A DNA stretch of 64,000 bases from Candidatus Ulvibacter alkanivorans (GTDB lineage Bacteria > Bacteroidota > Bacteroidia > Flavobacteriales > Flavobacteriaceae), in contig NZ_QOLC01000066.1 of assembly GCF_003333325.1 (NCBI RefSeq), forward strand, positions 1 through 64,000. The letters run 5' to 3'. Shown one piece after another: positions 27,196-38,343 of the stretch. The position numbers and the translations under genes were made by a program. Numbering within the stretch: position 1 is the first letter of the stretch; the number at the start of each line of letters is the position of its first letter. The notes under the pieces are model-generated. The model searched no databases. It worked only from the letters and a program-made list of their open reading frames with translations, and was not told where the DNA came from.

Positions 27196-28593
27196 TTAGT
27201 TAATAAGTAGTTTTTTGATACTGGTTTCTCCTCCTTCCGAAGTAATACGTACAAGATATAAACCATTAGATAGGCCGTTAACGGCTATATTTTTTTCTGA
27301 AGTCGATAGTGCAGATGCCTCATACACAATACTTCCGCGAATATCGGTGATAACGATACTATTAATGGTATCGCTCGTCATGGCAATTGTAATTGCTTCG
27401 GAAGCAGGATTAGGGGTCATGCTAATGTCTAGGCTCGTTGAATGTTCGGGCGTAGTTAACACACTTCCCTTAATACTGTATATATCACCATCAAGATCTA
27501 CAATATACAGTTCGTTATTCACGTCTTGTCCGAAACTTACCCAAGTACCGTTAAAGTCTCCTTGATCCATTTGGTTATTCGACTGGTCTACAGTTCCTAT
27601 CATTCCACTACAGGTATCGGCAAATAAATAGATGCCTTGTAGATCATCATATACATTTCCTCGGTATACATAACCGCCGACAATAGAACAATTACCTCCG
27701 GCGTGCGTATATTCGGCAACTGGGAAGGTAAGTTCACTCGGATCAGGACAATTTGCTGTATTAAATGGTTGCGAACCTTCGTAGCATCGCCACCCGTAGT
27801 TTAATCCGGCTTCGGTGATCCCGGCTCTGTCAACTTCTTCAATATTATTTTGACCAACATCACCAATCCATACCTCTTCCTCTACAAAATCGAAGGAGAA
27901 ACGAAACGGATTTCGTAATCCGTAGGCCCAAATTTCTTCTGCATCAACACCACTTCCTGCAAAAGGGTTGTCTGCTGGTATACCGTAATTGTCTCCTCCA
28001 GACGGATTGTCAACGTCTATTCGCAGTAATTTTCCTAACAAAAGTGTCGTATTTTGAGCACGATTTCCCGGGTCGCCACCGCTACCACCATCGCCCGATG
28101 CGATGTATAAAAAGCCATCGGGCCCAAAGGCTAGTGCACCACCATTGTGGTTTCCGAAGGGCTGGCTATAGCTAATAATTTCTAGTTCAGAGCCTGGAAA
28201 GGCAATTTCCGGATTACCCGGGTCGACAGTAAATCTAGATACTTGTGTATCTCCACTGTTGTTGATATAGTTCACATAAAAATAGCCATTGGTGGCATAA
28301 TCGGGATGAAATGCAAGACCTAGTAGCCCTCTCTCATCAAACGGACTGGTTGGGTCGAATACTCTGTTGTCAATATTGAGATAAGGAACATCGTTAATCG
28401 TTCCATCCGTTTTTAATATTTTAATGATTCCTGCTTTTTCAACTACAAAAAGGCGATCGTCTCCGGCATTCTGTAGATCGACAGGCGAATCGAAAGTGAC
28501 CGAATCATCGTTGAATTTTTCAATGGAAACAGTTTGAGAGATTGCTGTCAAGCCTAAGAATAGCGACAGTAGGAGGGTAGTAGTGATTTTCAT
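27196..28593 (-). CDS. secreted glucose/sorbosone dehydrogenase-like protein with T9SS sorting domain
   Basis: 465 residues: signal peptide (ITTTLLLSLFLGLTAISQ), a six-bladed beta-propeller of the soluble PQQ glucose dehydrogenase class (ERGLLGLAFHPDYATNGYFY, NHNGGALAFGPDGFLYIASG, EIWAYGLRNPFRFSFD, CSIVGGYVYRGNVYDDLQG) and a C-terminal type IX sorting domain from ~391 (MTPNPASEAITIA, ending GETSIKKLLIN). It is exported across the outer membrane and probably anchored to the surface. Catalysis with PQQ is not certain, since Bacteroidota homologues may only bind sugars. Confidence 0.92.
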   Translation of the reverse strand: MKITTTLLLSLFLGLTAISQTVSIEKFNDDSVTFDSPVDLQNAGDDRLFVVEKAGIIKILKTDGTINDVPYLNIDNRVFDPTSPFDERGLLGLAFHPDYATNGYFYVNYINNSGDTQVSRFTVDPGNPEIAFPGSELEIISYSQPFGNHNGGALAFGPDGFLYIASGDGGSGGDPGNRAQNTTLLLGKLLRIDVDNPSGGDNYGIPADNPFAGSGVDAEEIWAYGLRNPFRFSFDFVEEEVWIGDVGQNNIEEVDRAGITEAGLNYGWRCYEGSQPFNTANCPDPSELTFPVAEYTHAGGNCSIVGGYVYRGNVYDDLQGIYLFADTCSGMIGTVDQSNNQMDQGDFNGTWVSFGQDVNNELYIVDLDGDIYSIKGSVLTTPEHSTSLDISMTPNPASEAITIAMTSDTINSIVITDIRGSIVYEASALSTSEKNIAVNGLSNGLYLVRITSEGGETSIKKLLIN

Positions 28594-28644
28594 AACTTTT
28601 TTTTGAATTACTACTAAAGTAATGAAAATAGGGCAGAATATAAA

Positions 28645-29097
28645 TTATATTCGCTTGGCGATCGACGTGCACGCTTTATCGAGCATGTTATACACCTGCT
28701 CAAAACCGTCATTTCCACCATAATAAGGGTCTGGAACATCGACATTTTCACCCGGAAATAGTTCGTCGAGGATGAGCTGTACTTTTTCTTTATCCGATTC
28801 TGATTCAGCAAGTTCTATCACGTCGCTATAATTAGAACTATCCATGACAAAAATGTAATCGAACTCATTAAAATCAGCAGGTTTAAACTGTCTTCCACGC
28901 TGTTGTGTAATATCTAATCCTTTTTGTTTTGCAATAGCGATACTACGAGGATCGGGTTGTTCGCCAACATGCCAGCCTCCTGTACCCGCCGAGGTAACCT
29001 CTACCTTTTCTGGATCGACCTTAGCTGCTAACAAGCCTTCTGCCAAAGGAGAACGACAAATGTTTCCTAAGCAAACCATAAGCACTTTTGTTTTCAT
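28645..29097 (-). CDS. low-molecular-weight protein-tyrosine phosphatase
   Basis: 150 residues with the signature CLGNICRS near the N-terminus (nucleophilic Cys9, Arg15) and the general-acid loop VPDPYYGG near the C-terminus. It is cytoplasmic and removes phosphate from tyrosine, or possibly arginine. It lies 40 bp downstream of dnaA on the same strand, an order familiar in Flavobacteriia. No cognate tyrosine kinase is in the window. Confidence 0.95.
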   Translation of the reverse strand: MKTKVLMVCLGNICRSPLAEGLLAAKVDPEKVEVTSAGTGGWHVGEQPDPRSIAIAKQKGLDITQQRGRQFKPADFNEFDYIFVMDSSNYSDVIELAESESDKEKVQLILDELFPGENVDVPDPYYGGNDGFEQVYNMLDKACTSIAKRI

Positions 29098-29136
29098 ATT
29101 TAGAGATAAAAAATCCGGCGAAGGGCCGGAGGTAAA

Positions 29137-30564
29137 TTATAAGGTTAATTTTTTGTTGAGGTCTTCTACATACTTTCTGAATTGCTTATCGGTACTCGAC
29201 AAGTTGTCGACGGTTTTACAAGCATGGAGAACGGTAGCGTGATCTCGCTGGCCAATTTGAGAACCTATAGATGCCAAAGAGGCCTTTGTAAATTTCTTTG
29301 CAAAGAACATGGCTAATTGTCTAGCCTGAACAATATGACGTTTTCGCGTCTTCGATTGTAATGTATCCACATCCATTTGAAAATATTCACTTACCACTTT
29401 TTGAATATAATCGATAGAAACTTCGCGTTTGGTGTGTTTTACATAATTATCGACTATCTTTTTGGCGAGTTCGATAGTGATCTCACGTTTATTGAACGAA
29501 GAATGTGCAATAAGCGAAATTATGGCACCTTCCAATTCTCGGATATTGGTTTTTATGTTGTTCGCTAAGAACTCGATGATATCTTCCGGCATATCAACGC
29601 CGTCTCTATACAATTTGTTCTTTATGATCGCAACACGAGTGTCGTAATCGGGATGGTTTAGCTCGGCAGAAAGGCCCCATTTAAACCGGGACAGTAGCCG
29701 TTGCTCTATATCGATCATATCTACCGGCGCCTTGTCACTGGTTAAAATGACTTGTTTGCCGTTTTGATGTAGGTGATTAAAGATATGGAAGAACACATCT
29801 TGTGTTCCTGCTTTTCCTGACAGCAATTGAATGTCGTCTACGATCAGCACATCGATGATTTGATAGAAATGAATAAAATCGTTTCTATTATTCTTTTTAA
29901 CCGATTCGATATACTGCTGGGTAAATTTTTCAGCAGAGATATACAAGACGGTCTTTTCAGGATATTTGTCTTTTATTTCAACACCGATGGCATGTGCCAG
30001 GTGTGTTTTTCCTAATCCAACACCTCCGAAGATAAGCAATGGATTAAAAGAAGTGCCACCGGGTTTGTTAGCAACCGCTAATCCGGCCGATCGTGCTAAA
30101 CGATTCGATTCACCTTCAAGAAAACTTTCAAAATTGTAACTCGGATTCAGTTGCGATTCGATCTTAACATTGCGAATGCCAGGGATCACAAAAGGATTTT
30201 TAAGTTCGGGACTTTTATTCTTTAAGGGAACATCGACTTCCTGCGATTTTACTTGAGAACGGTTGGAACTTGGAATACGCTCGGTAAATGGTTGCTTGTT
30301 ACCATAGGTGTTCTCCATTTTAATGATGTACACCAATTTAGCAGTGGTTCCTAATTCTTTGGTGAGTGCAACTTTTAATAACTTCACATAATGCTCTTCG
30401 AGCCACTCGTAAAAAAACTTGCTGGGAACTTGGATGCTCAACGCGTTTTCAGAGAGTTTAACTGCCTTGATAGGTTCGAACCAGGTTTTGTATGCTTGCG
30501 AAGTTATATTATCTTCAATAAAGGACAAACAATTTTCCCAAACCGATTCCGCAGTTTTGCTCAT
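29137..30564 (-). CDS. dnaA: chromosomal replication initiator DnaA
   Basis: 475 residues with all four domains. Domain I is the N-terminus (VWENCLSFIEDNITSQAYKT), then a short domain II linker. Domain III is the AAA+ ATPase with Walker A FGGVGLGKTHLAHAIG, Walker B DVLIVDDIQLL and sensor SRFKWGLSAEL. Domain IV is the DNA-binding part with VQARQLAMFFAKKFTKASLA and QRDHATVLHACKTV. It opens oriC. I found no DnaA-box cluster (TTATCCACA type) in the 204-bp upstream gap, so oriC probably lies elsewhere. Confidence 0.98.
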   Translation of the reverse strand: MSKTAESVWENCLSFIEDNITSQAYKTWFEPIKAVKLSENALSIQVPSKFFYEWLEEHYVKLLKVALTKELGTTAKLVYIIKMENTYGNKQPFTERIPSSNRSQVKSQEVDVPLKNKSPELKNPFVIPGIRNVKIESQLNPSYNFESFLEGESNRLARSAGLAVANKPGGTSFNPLLIFGGVGLGKTHLAHAIGVEIKDKYPEKTVLYISAEKFTQQYIESVKKNNRNDFIHFYQIIDVLIVDDIQLLSGKAGTQDVFFHIFNHLHQNGKQVILTSDKAPVDMIDIEQRLLSRFKWGLSAELNHPDYDTRVAIIKNKLYRDGVDMPEDIIEFLANNIKTNIRELEGAIISLIAHSSFNKREITIELAKKIVDNYVKHTKREVSIDYIQKVVSEYFQMDVDTLQSKTRKRHIVQARQLAMFFAKKFTKASLASIGSQIGQRDHATVLHACKTVDNLSSTDKQFRKYVEDLNKKLTL

Positions 30565-30768
30565 AGTTAAAGTTGAAGTTTAATTAGTTTAAAAGATGCG
30601 GTTAAAAAAAGTGAAAAAGAGTTTTCTATAACATTTTCTTAACACTGCAAATATGTGAACAAATAATTGAAAAAAAAAATGGATTGGCTATTGAATTTGT
30701 AGTTTTTTTTTCCCATACTATAGCTCACCCAAACATACGAAAAAAGTTCCCCTTTTACGGTTTAATTC

Positions 30769-31167
30769 ATGAAAAAAAATCTTACAAAATTAAGAGTACG
30801 TTATGGAGAGACCGATCAAATGGGTGTGGTCTACTACGGAAATTACGCACAATATTTAGAACAGGGAAGGACCGAATGGCTGCGTGAATTGGGCTTTAGC
30901 TACAAATGGATGGAAGCCAACAATATCCACCTGCCTGTCGTAAATCTCAACATCGACTATAAACAACCGGCCTTGTACGATGACCTCATTACCATTACTA
31001 CGACCCTTAGGAAAATTCCTACTATTAAAATTGAGTTTGATTACCAAATACACAACGAATCGGGTGAACTTTTAGTGAATGCTTCCACAACTTTGGTCTT
31101 TATAAATAGCATCACAAAAAAAATTACAAAAGCCCCCGAATATCTGTTGAATAAATTAGCCGAATAG
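30769..31167 (+). CDS. acyl-CoA thioesterase (hotdog fold, YbgC/FadM type)
   Basis: 132 residues. The 4-hydroxybenzoyl-CoA thioesterase motif is VRYGETDQMGVVYYGNYAQY, with the catalytic Asp in TDQMG and the YYGNY helix start. It hydrolyses acyl-CoA or acyl-ACP thioesters; the chain preference is unknown. It is transcribed divergently from dnaA and converges with the IMPACT gene, with only 5 bp between stop codons and no terminator hairpin. Confidence 0.93.
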   Translation: MKKNLTKLRVRYGETDQMGVVYYGNYAQYLEQGRTEWLRELGFSYKWMEANNIHLPVVNLNIDYKQPALYDDLITITTTLRKIPTIKIEFDYQIHNESGELLVNASTTLVFINSITKKITKAPEYLLNKLAE

Positions 31168-31172
31168 TTAAA

Positions 31173-31790
31173 CTAATTTTCCAGTTTTTTGATATTCACC
31201 TTGTATGTGTTTGTAAAAAGCGAATAGATGCGATCTGCTTCCTTTTCTCTTACCGAAATTTGTATTTTACATCCTATAGTCAACGCTTGCGAAACAATTT
31301 TCAATTTCGCTTCTTTTATCATGCGCATGACCATGCTCATTTCGGGATATTCGAAGGTAAGCACAAAATCAACATTAATTGTTCGTTTTACGATGGGGGC
31401 AGCCTCTAGTGCTAATTGTGCCGCTGTTTTGTAGGCTTGTATCAATCCGCCTACGCCCAATTTCGTTCCGCCAAAATAGCGAACTACTACTACCAACACA
31501 TTGGTAACATCGAACGATTGCAATTGTCCGTAGATGGGCATTCCGGCACTATTAGAGGGCTCTCCGTCATCATTGGCACGATAGCGGTCGTAGCGCATTC
31601 CCAATTGCCAGGCGTAGCACCAATGTCGTGCGGTATGGTGCTGTTGCTTCAGTAATTCCAACTGTTCCTTGATCTGTTCTTCGGAAGTTACCGGGAATGC
31701 ATAGCCATAGAATTTACTGTCTTTTTCTTTGTACAGCACTTCTTCTGAAGGGTTACGTATGGTTTTATAAGTGTCTTTTTCCGAAGCCAT
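31173..31790 (-). CDS. YigZ/IMPACT family protein
   Basis: 205 residues from ATG 31790. The UPF0029 N-terminal domain has KDSKFYGYAFPVTSEEQIKE, ARHWCYAWQLG, then RANDDGEPSNSAGMPIYGQL and VVRYFGGTKLGVGGLIQAYK; a small DUF1949-like C-terminal domain follows. The family is linked to translation control (IMPACT) but its bacterial function is unclear. The start overlaps the DMT-transporter stop by one base (TAATG), so it is the last gene of the ribD-transporter-yigZ operon. Confidence 0.93.
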   Translation of the reverse strand: MASEKDTYKTIRNPSEEVLYKEKDSKFYGYAFPVTSEEQIKEQLELLKQQHHTARHWCYAWQLGMRYDRYRANDDGEPSNSAGMPIYGQLQSFDVTNVLVVVVRYFGGTKLGVGGLIQAYKTAAQLALEAAPIVKRTINVDFVLTFEYPEMSMVMRMIKEAKLKIVSQALTIGCKIQISVREKEADRIYSLFTNTYKVNIKKLEN

Positions 31791-32662
31791 TACCACTTTC
31801 CTAATGCAACTAAAAATATACTAATAACGGCCAGTACGATCCCAATCCAATTCTTCCGAAGCAATCGCTCTCTAAATAACACAATTCCGGTCAAGGTAGA
31901 GAGCATCACTATGGCAACGTTGTTAACCGTAAAGATCCCGGAGCTCTCAAGAACGCCACTTCGCAGCGCTAACACCAAAAAATAGATGGAAAAATAATTG
32001 GGAATTCCCAATACAACTCCTCCTAGAATGTTCTTCCATCGAAATTGAAACGCGCCTCGAATTTTTTGAACGACCAAAACCATCACGCCTATGGTGGCGG
32101 CAGCCGAAAATATTGTGGCCGAAAATAAGGGGACATCATTGGCTGCAACAAACGAATCTTCTAGATATTTAATGCTGGTATCAATGATACCACTGCCTAA
32201 AAAGACCAACAAAGGAAAAATGATATTTCTTTTTCGAACGGTAAGTCCGTCTTTCGTTTTTATCGAGGCTAAGTATACAGCGACCAAGGCCAATATGATC
32301 CCGCTGGCCTTAATAAATCCAAGGCTTTCATGGTAATAGACCAGTCCGAACACCACAGGTATCACGACACTCATTTTCGTAGCAACCGATACGACCGAAA
32401 GCCCGCTGCGCTGTGTAGTGATGGCCATTAGATTAAAAACAATAATAAATAATGCACCAAGACCTAGCGTGTAATAGAACCAATCGTATTGTGGGATCTT
32501 CGCAACTTCAATGCTACCATTATACCCTATGACTCCACAAATACAAGCGATAAAGTAGTTGATCACAATAGCGTGGAGCGTATTAATTTTAAATCGGTCG
32601 TACAATTTAAAAACGACAAATATGAGTGTCGATGAAATAACACTTAACAGCAGATAGATCAA
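31790..32662 (-). CDS. EamA/DMT superfamily transporter
   Basis: 290 residues with about ten membrane helices in two EamA repeats (for example FYYTLGLGALFIIVFNLMAI and YFSIYFLVLALRSGVLESSG, ending LRKNWIGIVLAVISIFLVAL). It is an inner-membrane metabolite exporter or importer of unknown substrate. It starts at TTG 32662, whose bases overlap the ribD stop as TTGA, so translation is coupled. Its place after ribD raises the possibility of a flavin-related substrate, but coupling alone is weak evidence. Confidence 0.88.
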   Translation of the reverse strand: MIYLLLSVISSTLIFVVFKLYDRFKINTLHAIVINYFIACICGVIGYNGSIEVAKIPQYDWFYYTLGLGALFIIVFNLMAITTQRSGLSVVSVATKMSVVIPVVFGLVYYHESLGFIKASGIILALVAVYLASIKTKDGLTVRKRNIIFPLLVFLGSGIIDTSIKYLEDSFVAANDVPLFSATIFSAAATIGVMVLVVQKIRGAFQFRWKNILGGVVLGIPNYFSIYFLVLALRSGVLESSGIFTVNNVAIVMLSTLTGIVLFRERLLRKNWIGIVLAVISIFLVALGKW

Positions 32663-33711
32663 GAATTCTTGTTTTTAAAGATTTGTAATCGGTCGTTTTT
32701 TATCTGTTCTTCGGAAGCTTCCTCAACAGAAAGCACGGGAGCTTTAACCCCTTCGTCAAATGTACAGTTTCCTGTAAATACTAGCGCCTCATCCCACAAA
32801 TTTTCATCAATAAACGATTGAAGGGTTCTAGTGCCACCCTCAATGATCACCGATTGTATTTCTTTAGCATGAAGTGATTCACAAATCTGTTTCGGAACCG
32901 ATCTCGAGAAATCGATCGTTTCAAAGGTATTGGTGGTGGTCCCTTCTTTGTGCTGCTCGGTGATAACAAGCGTGGGTGCCGCTGTGTCGAAAACAGAAGC
33001 ACTATTGGGTACCTTTAACGATCTATCTATCACCACGCGTAATGGTGAGGGACCGTCCCAGTCTCGTGTTGTAAGACTAGGGTGGTCATCTAAGACCGTT
33101 TGGGTACCTACCAATATCGCTTGTTCCTGAGCTCTCAATTGGTGTACTCGCTGCCGTGAAAACGTATTGGTGATCCATACCGGTTTTTTATCTGCAGATC
33201 GCACGGTTTTAGTCGGTGCTATAAAATGATCGACCGATTGTGCCCACTTTAGGATAATATACGGCCGCTTCCTCGTGTGAAAGGTGATAAATCGCTTATT
33301 GAGCGCATCGCAGGATTCGCTTAATACACCAACAGTCACGTCACAACCGGCTTCTATGAGTCGTTTAATACCACGCCCGGCAACCTGCGGATTTACATCG
33401 GTGCTTCCAATTATAACCTGAGGGATCTTATGCTCGATTATCAAATCGGCACAAGGCGGCGTCTTGCCATAATGGCTACAGGGCTCTAACGAAACATAGA
33501 GTGTTGCCTCCTTTAGTTTAGACTTGTCACTAACACTTTGTACGGCAAGTACTTCGGCATGAGGTTCTCCAGCTTTGCGATGCCAGCCTTCTCCAATTAT
33601 GGTGTCGTTGTGAACAATGACGCTGCCTACCATCGGATTTGGGTAGGTGGTTCCCAGTCCATTTTTGGCCAATTCGATGCAGCGCATCATGTATTTTTCA
33701 TGTATCTTCAC
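32659..33711 (-). CDS. ribD: bifunctional riboflavin biosynthesis deaminase/reductase
   Basis: About 350 residues from GTG 33711 (KIHEKYMMRCIELAKNGLG). The open frame runs 59 codons further upstream but that part is not RibD-like and overlaps the divergent GNAT gene. The N-terminal deaminase has zinc ligands in AGEPHAEVLAV and LEPCSHYGKTPPCADLI. The C-terminal reductase has PYIILKWAQSVD, FSRQRVHQLRAQEQAILVGT and IIEGGTRTLQSFID. It catalyses the deamination and reduction steps from the GTP-derived pyrimidine towards riboflavin. It is first in an operon with a transporter and YigZ. Confidence 0.94.
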   Translation of the reverse strand: MKIHEKYMMRCIELAKNGLGTTYPNPMVGSVIVHNDTIIGEGWHRKAGEPHAEVLAVQSVSDKSKLKEATLYVSLEPCSHYGKTPPCADLIIEHKIPQVIIGSTDVNPQVAGRGIKRLIEAGCDVTVGVLSESCDALNKRFITFHTRKRPYIILKWAQSVDHFIAPTKTVRSADKKPVWITNTFSRQRVHQLRAQEQAILVGTQTVLDDHPSLTTRDWDGPSPLRVVIDRSLKVPNSASVFDTAAPTLVITEQHKEGTTTNTFETIDFSRSVPKQICESLHAKEIQSVIIEGGTRTLQSFIDENLWDEALVFTGNCTFDEGVKAPVLSVEEASEEQIKNDRLQIFKNKNS

Positions 33712-33738
33712 AGCGTAAAAATACAATGAATTGCTTAG

Positions 33739-34224
33739 ATGGACATACCCTTGATCAGACCGATCGAAAAAAAAGACAATCCGCACATTGCAGCAGTGAT
33801 TCGTAGCGTGCTCATTGATTTTGGTGTACCCAAAAAAGGCACGGCTTATGCCGATGCCGCATTGGATGCCATGTTCGAAACCTACCAAGAAGAACGCTCG
33901 GCCTATTTTGTTGTAGAAGAGGACGGGAAAATAATAGGTGGGGCAGGAGTCGCACCCTTGGCAAACTATAATGGAAACGTGTGCGAACTACAAAAGATGT
34001 ATTACCTGCCTGAGGCTAGAAAACGCGGAATTGGAACACATATGATCAATTTATGCCTTATTAAAGCGCGAGAATTTAATTTTGATCAGTGTTATCTTGA
34101 AACCATGCCTTATATGACGGCCGCGCAAAAACTGTACGAACGTTCCGGCTTCCGATTTATCGATGGTCCAATGGGCGATACGGGACATTACTCATGCCCG
34201 GTACATATGCTAATAGACCTATAA
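33739..34224 (+). CDS. GNAT family N-acetyltransferase
   Basis: 161 residues. It opens with PLIRPIEKKDNPHIAAVIRS. The acetyl-CoA loop is YYLPEARKRGIGTHMINLCL, followed by CYLETMPYMTAAQKLYERSG. The substrate is unknown; the sequence recalls the MarR-associated or PhnO-like N-acetyltransferases of Bacteroidota. It is transcribed away from ribD with 27 bp between starts and leads the prmC operon (20-bp gap). Confidence 0.9.
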   Translation: MDIPLIRPIEKKDNPHIAAVIRSVLIDFGVPKKGTAYADAALDAMFETYQEERSAYFVVEEDGKIIGGAGVAPLANYNGNVCELQKMYYLPEARKRGIGTHMINLCLIKAREFNFDQCYLETMPYMTAAQKLYERSGFRFIDGPMGDTGHYSCPVHMLIDL

Positions 34225-34244
34225 TTATAATTGGTAAAGAACTA

Positions 34245-35123
34245 GTGACCCTCAAGGAACTTCAACATACATTCCAGGCTGAATTAGCAGCATTGTATCC
34301 TTCAGAAGAAGTTAGGTCTTTCTTTAATTTGCTTACCGATGCTTACTTCGGAATGTCACCGGTGGAGATCGTCCTTAACGGTACCAAAGAACTTTCCGAA
34401 GTAGAAATAAATCCATTCTTTGCTGCCATACAACGTTTGAAGCAGTACGAGCCCATCCAATATATAATAGGTGAAACTGAATTTTATGGAGCACTATTTT
34501 CGGTAAACAAACACACCTTAATTCCACGCCCTGAAACCGAAGAACTGGTAGCGTGGATCCTTTCAGATTGTCGAACAATAGAAAGTGACACATCAACACT
34601 AAACACACAAGACGCTAGCATTTCCATTTTAGATATAGGTACAGGAACGGGTTGTATTGCGATCACTTTAGCTTCACAGTTGCCTAATTCCGAGGTTACC
34701 GCCATCGATGTTTCCGAAGATACCTTGAAAATAGCTTCAAAAAATGCGAATCAGCTTGCGGTTTCGGTAAACTTTGTACAAGAGGATATACTGTCGGCAA
34801 CAGAACTTCCTGCGAAATACGATGTGATCGTTTCAAATCCGCCTTATGTGAGGGACTTGGAAAAAGATGCGATGTCGCCAAATGTGTTAGCCCACGAACC
34901 TGCTACCGCTTTATTTGTTTCTAACGATGACCCTTTGGTGTTTTATCGTGCGATTGCCAAATTGGCTGCAAAACACTTGAAGCCACAAGGTTCACTTTAC
35001 TTCGAGATTAATGAGTATCTTAGTAGTGAAATGGAACAACTAATGAAGCAGGAAGGGTTTGCAGATATTGTGTTGAAGAAAGATGGCTTCGGAAAGTTCC
35101 GAATGTTACGATGTTGCTTATGA
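34245..35123 (+). CDS. prmC: peptide chain release factor N5-glutamine methyltransferase
   Basis: About 292 residues from GTG 34245 (TLKELQHTFQAELAALYP); an ATG at 34194 would overlap the previous gene. PrmC methylates the GGQ glutamine of release factors. The SAM motif is ILDIGTGTGCIAITLA and the catalytic motif is VIVSNPPYVRDLE. The stop overlaps the next ATG (ATGA), so it is cotranslated with the LOG-family gene. Confidence 0.95.
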   Translation: MTLKELQHTFQAELAALYPSEEVRSFFNLLTDAYFGMSPVEIVLNGTKELSEVEINPFFAAIQRLKQYEPIQYIIGETEFYGALFSVNKHTLIPRPETEELVAWILSDCRTIESDTSTLNTQDASISILDIGTGTGCIAITLASQLPNSEVTAIDVSEDTLKIASKNANQLAVSVNFVQEDILSATELPAKYDVIVSNPPYVRDLEKDAMSPNVLAHEPATALFVSNDDPLVFYRAIAKLAAKHLKPQGSLYFEINEYLSSEMEQLMKQEGFADIVLKKDGFGKFRMLRCCL

Positions 35124-35710
35124 CCAAACTAAAGAAAATATGTGTGTTTTGCGGAAGCAGCGATGGGAATGACGCCAACATTACGAAAGCAGCGACCCAT
35201 TTGGGAACCGTCTTGGCCGAAAGAGAGATCAGCTTAGTATACGGTGCGGCTAAGATTGGAGTTATGGGTACGGTGGCCAAAGCAGTACTCGAGCAAAAGG
35301 GCACAGTGATCGGCATTATTCCAAACTTCTTAAAGAAAAAGGAAGTAGTACATTTGGGATTAACAGAGCTTATTACCACCGACAATATGCACGATCGCAA
35401 ATTGAAGATGCAGGAAATTAGCGACGGATTTATCGCATTACCGGGTGGATTTGGAACCTTAGAAGAACTTTTTGAAATCATCACGTGGCTTCAGTTAGGG
35501 CTGCATGCTAAACCCATCGGGCTTTTGAACGTGAACCATTTTTACGATCCTTTACTGGAACTACTTGAAAACATGGTTCGTAATGGCTTTATTACTATGG
35601 AAAGCTACGAGTTGTTATTAGTTGCGACTACTTCCGAAGCACTGCTTGAAAAAATGGAACAGTTTAAACCGCCAAAATTCCCGCATTGGTTAAACGAAGA
35701 ACGCACCTAG
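35120..35710 (+). CDS. LOG family protein (TIGR00730), predicted nucleotide phosphoribohydrolase
   Basis: 196 residues from ATG 35120, which overlaps the prmC stop by 4 nt (ATGA). The Rossmann fold opens with ICVFCGSSDGNDANITKAA, and the family motif is IALPGGFGTLEELFEIITW. Relatives release the base from nucleoside 5'-monophosphates (cytokinin activation in plants; AMP or other nucleotides in bacteria). The physiological role is unknown here. Confidence 0.92.
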   Translation: MTKLKKICVFCGSSDGNDANITKAATHLGTVLAEREISLVYGAAKIGVMGTVAKAVLEQKGTVIGIIPNFLKKKEVVHLGLTELITTDNMHDRKLKMQEISDGFIALPGGFGTLEELFEIITWLQLGLHAKPIGLLNVNHFYDPLLELLENMVRNGFITMESYELLLVATTSEALLEKMEQFKPPKFPHWLNEERT

Positions 35711-35736
35711 AAGAATGTTTATAAACTGTGTTCTGA

Positions 35737-37770
<2,034 letters not shown>

Positions 37771-37827
37771 ACTTCAGCAAAAAACAGTCGAAAAATGTAT
37801 TTTTGTAGTCTAGGTTGATACGTATTC

Positions 37828-38343
37828 ATGTTAAAGAAAATAAAGCTTTCCTCCTTAAAAAAACGAAAAGAGAAGAACCTTGAACAACGGGATTTTTCGG
37901 AAGTGAATGCTCCTTTACGTACCCTTGGATTCTTAGTGAACGAAAATGAGTTTCAGGATTTTGAGCGATTGTACGATTTTTCGAAGGGTTTAGGAATCCT
38001 TCGGAAGGATGTTAAGGTGTTTTCTTTTTTAGAATCACGTCGGAAACTTCCCTCGTTACGAAACAATCAGATCTATAACAAGGACTTTTCGTGGTCGGGT
38101 GAAATCACCAATCAAAATGCACGTGAATTTTTAGAAATGCCTTTTGATGTGTTGGTGGGATTGTACGAAGAGAAAAATGTGTTTCTAGATCTGTTGGTCT
38201 CTACCAGCAATGCGAAATTTAAAGTTGGATGTAAAGGAAGCGACGAACGTTTATTCGACCTTATTATTCAACTTTCACCTACCGCAATAGGTGATTTTGA
38301 AACGGAATTAAAAAAATATTTAAAAATTTTAAACAAAATATAA
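37828..38343 (+). CDS. DUF6913-like conserved flavobacterial protein
   Basis: 171 residues with a basic N-terminus (LKKIKLSSLKKRKEKN) and no signal peptide. Conserved-looking stretches are RTLGFLVNENEFQDFERLYD and FSWSGEITNQNAREFLEMPF, then a C-terminal LVSTSNAKFKVGCKG. I associate it with the DUF6913 family, whose function is unknown. It ends 1 bp before the dapA start, an arrangement suggesting an operon with dapA. Confidence 0.75.
   Translation: MLKKIKLSSLKKRKEKNLEQRDFSEVNAPLRTLGFLVNENEFQDFERLYDFSKGLGILRKDVKVFSFLESRRKLPSLRNNQIYNKDFSWSGEITNQNAREFLEMPFDVLVGLYEEKNVFLDLLVSTSNAKFKVGCKGSDERLFDLIIQLSPTAIGDFETELKKYLKILNKI

Noticed and set aside
30565-30768. possible oriC next to dnaA
   Set aside because: No TTATCCACA-type boxes or unwinding cluster were found in this gap or right after dnaA.
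33712-33888. N-terminal extension of RibD
   Set aside because: The 59 extra codons are unlike RibD, contain the antisense of the GNAT start, and would overlap the divergent gene.
37799-37805. -7 box for the DUF6913 gene
   Set aside because: TATTTTG has only seven bases of the TAnnTTTG pattern with wrong spacing, and no TTG lies upstream.
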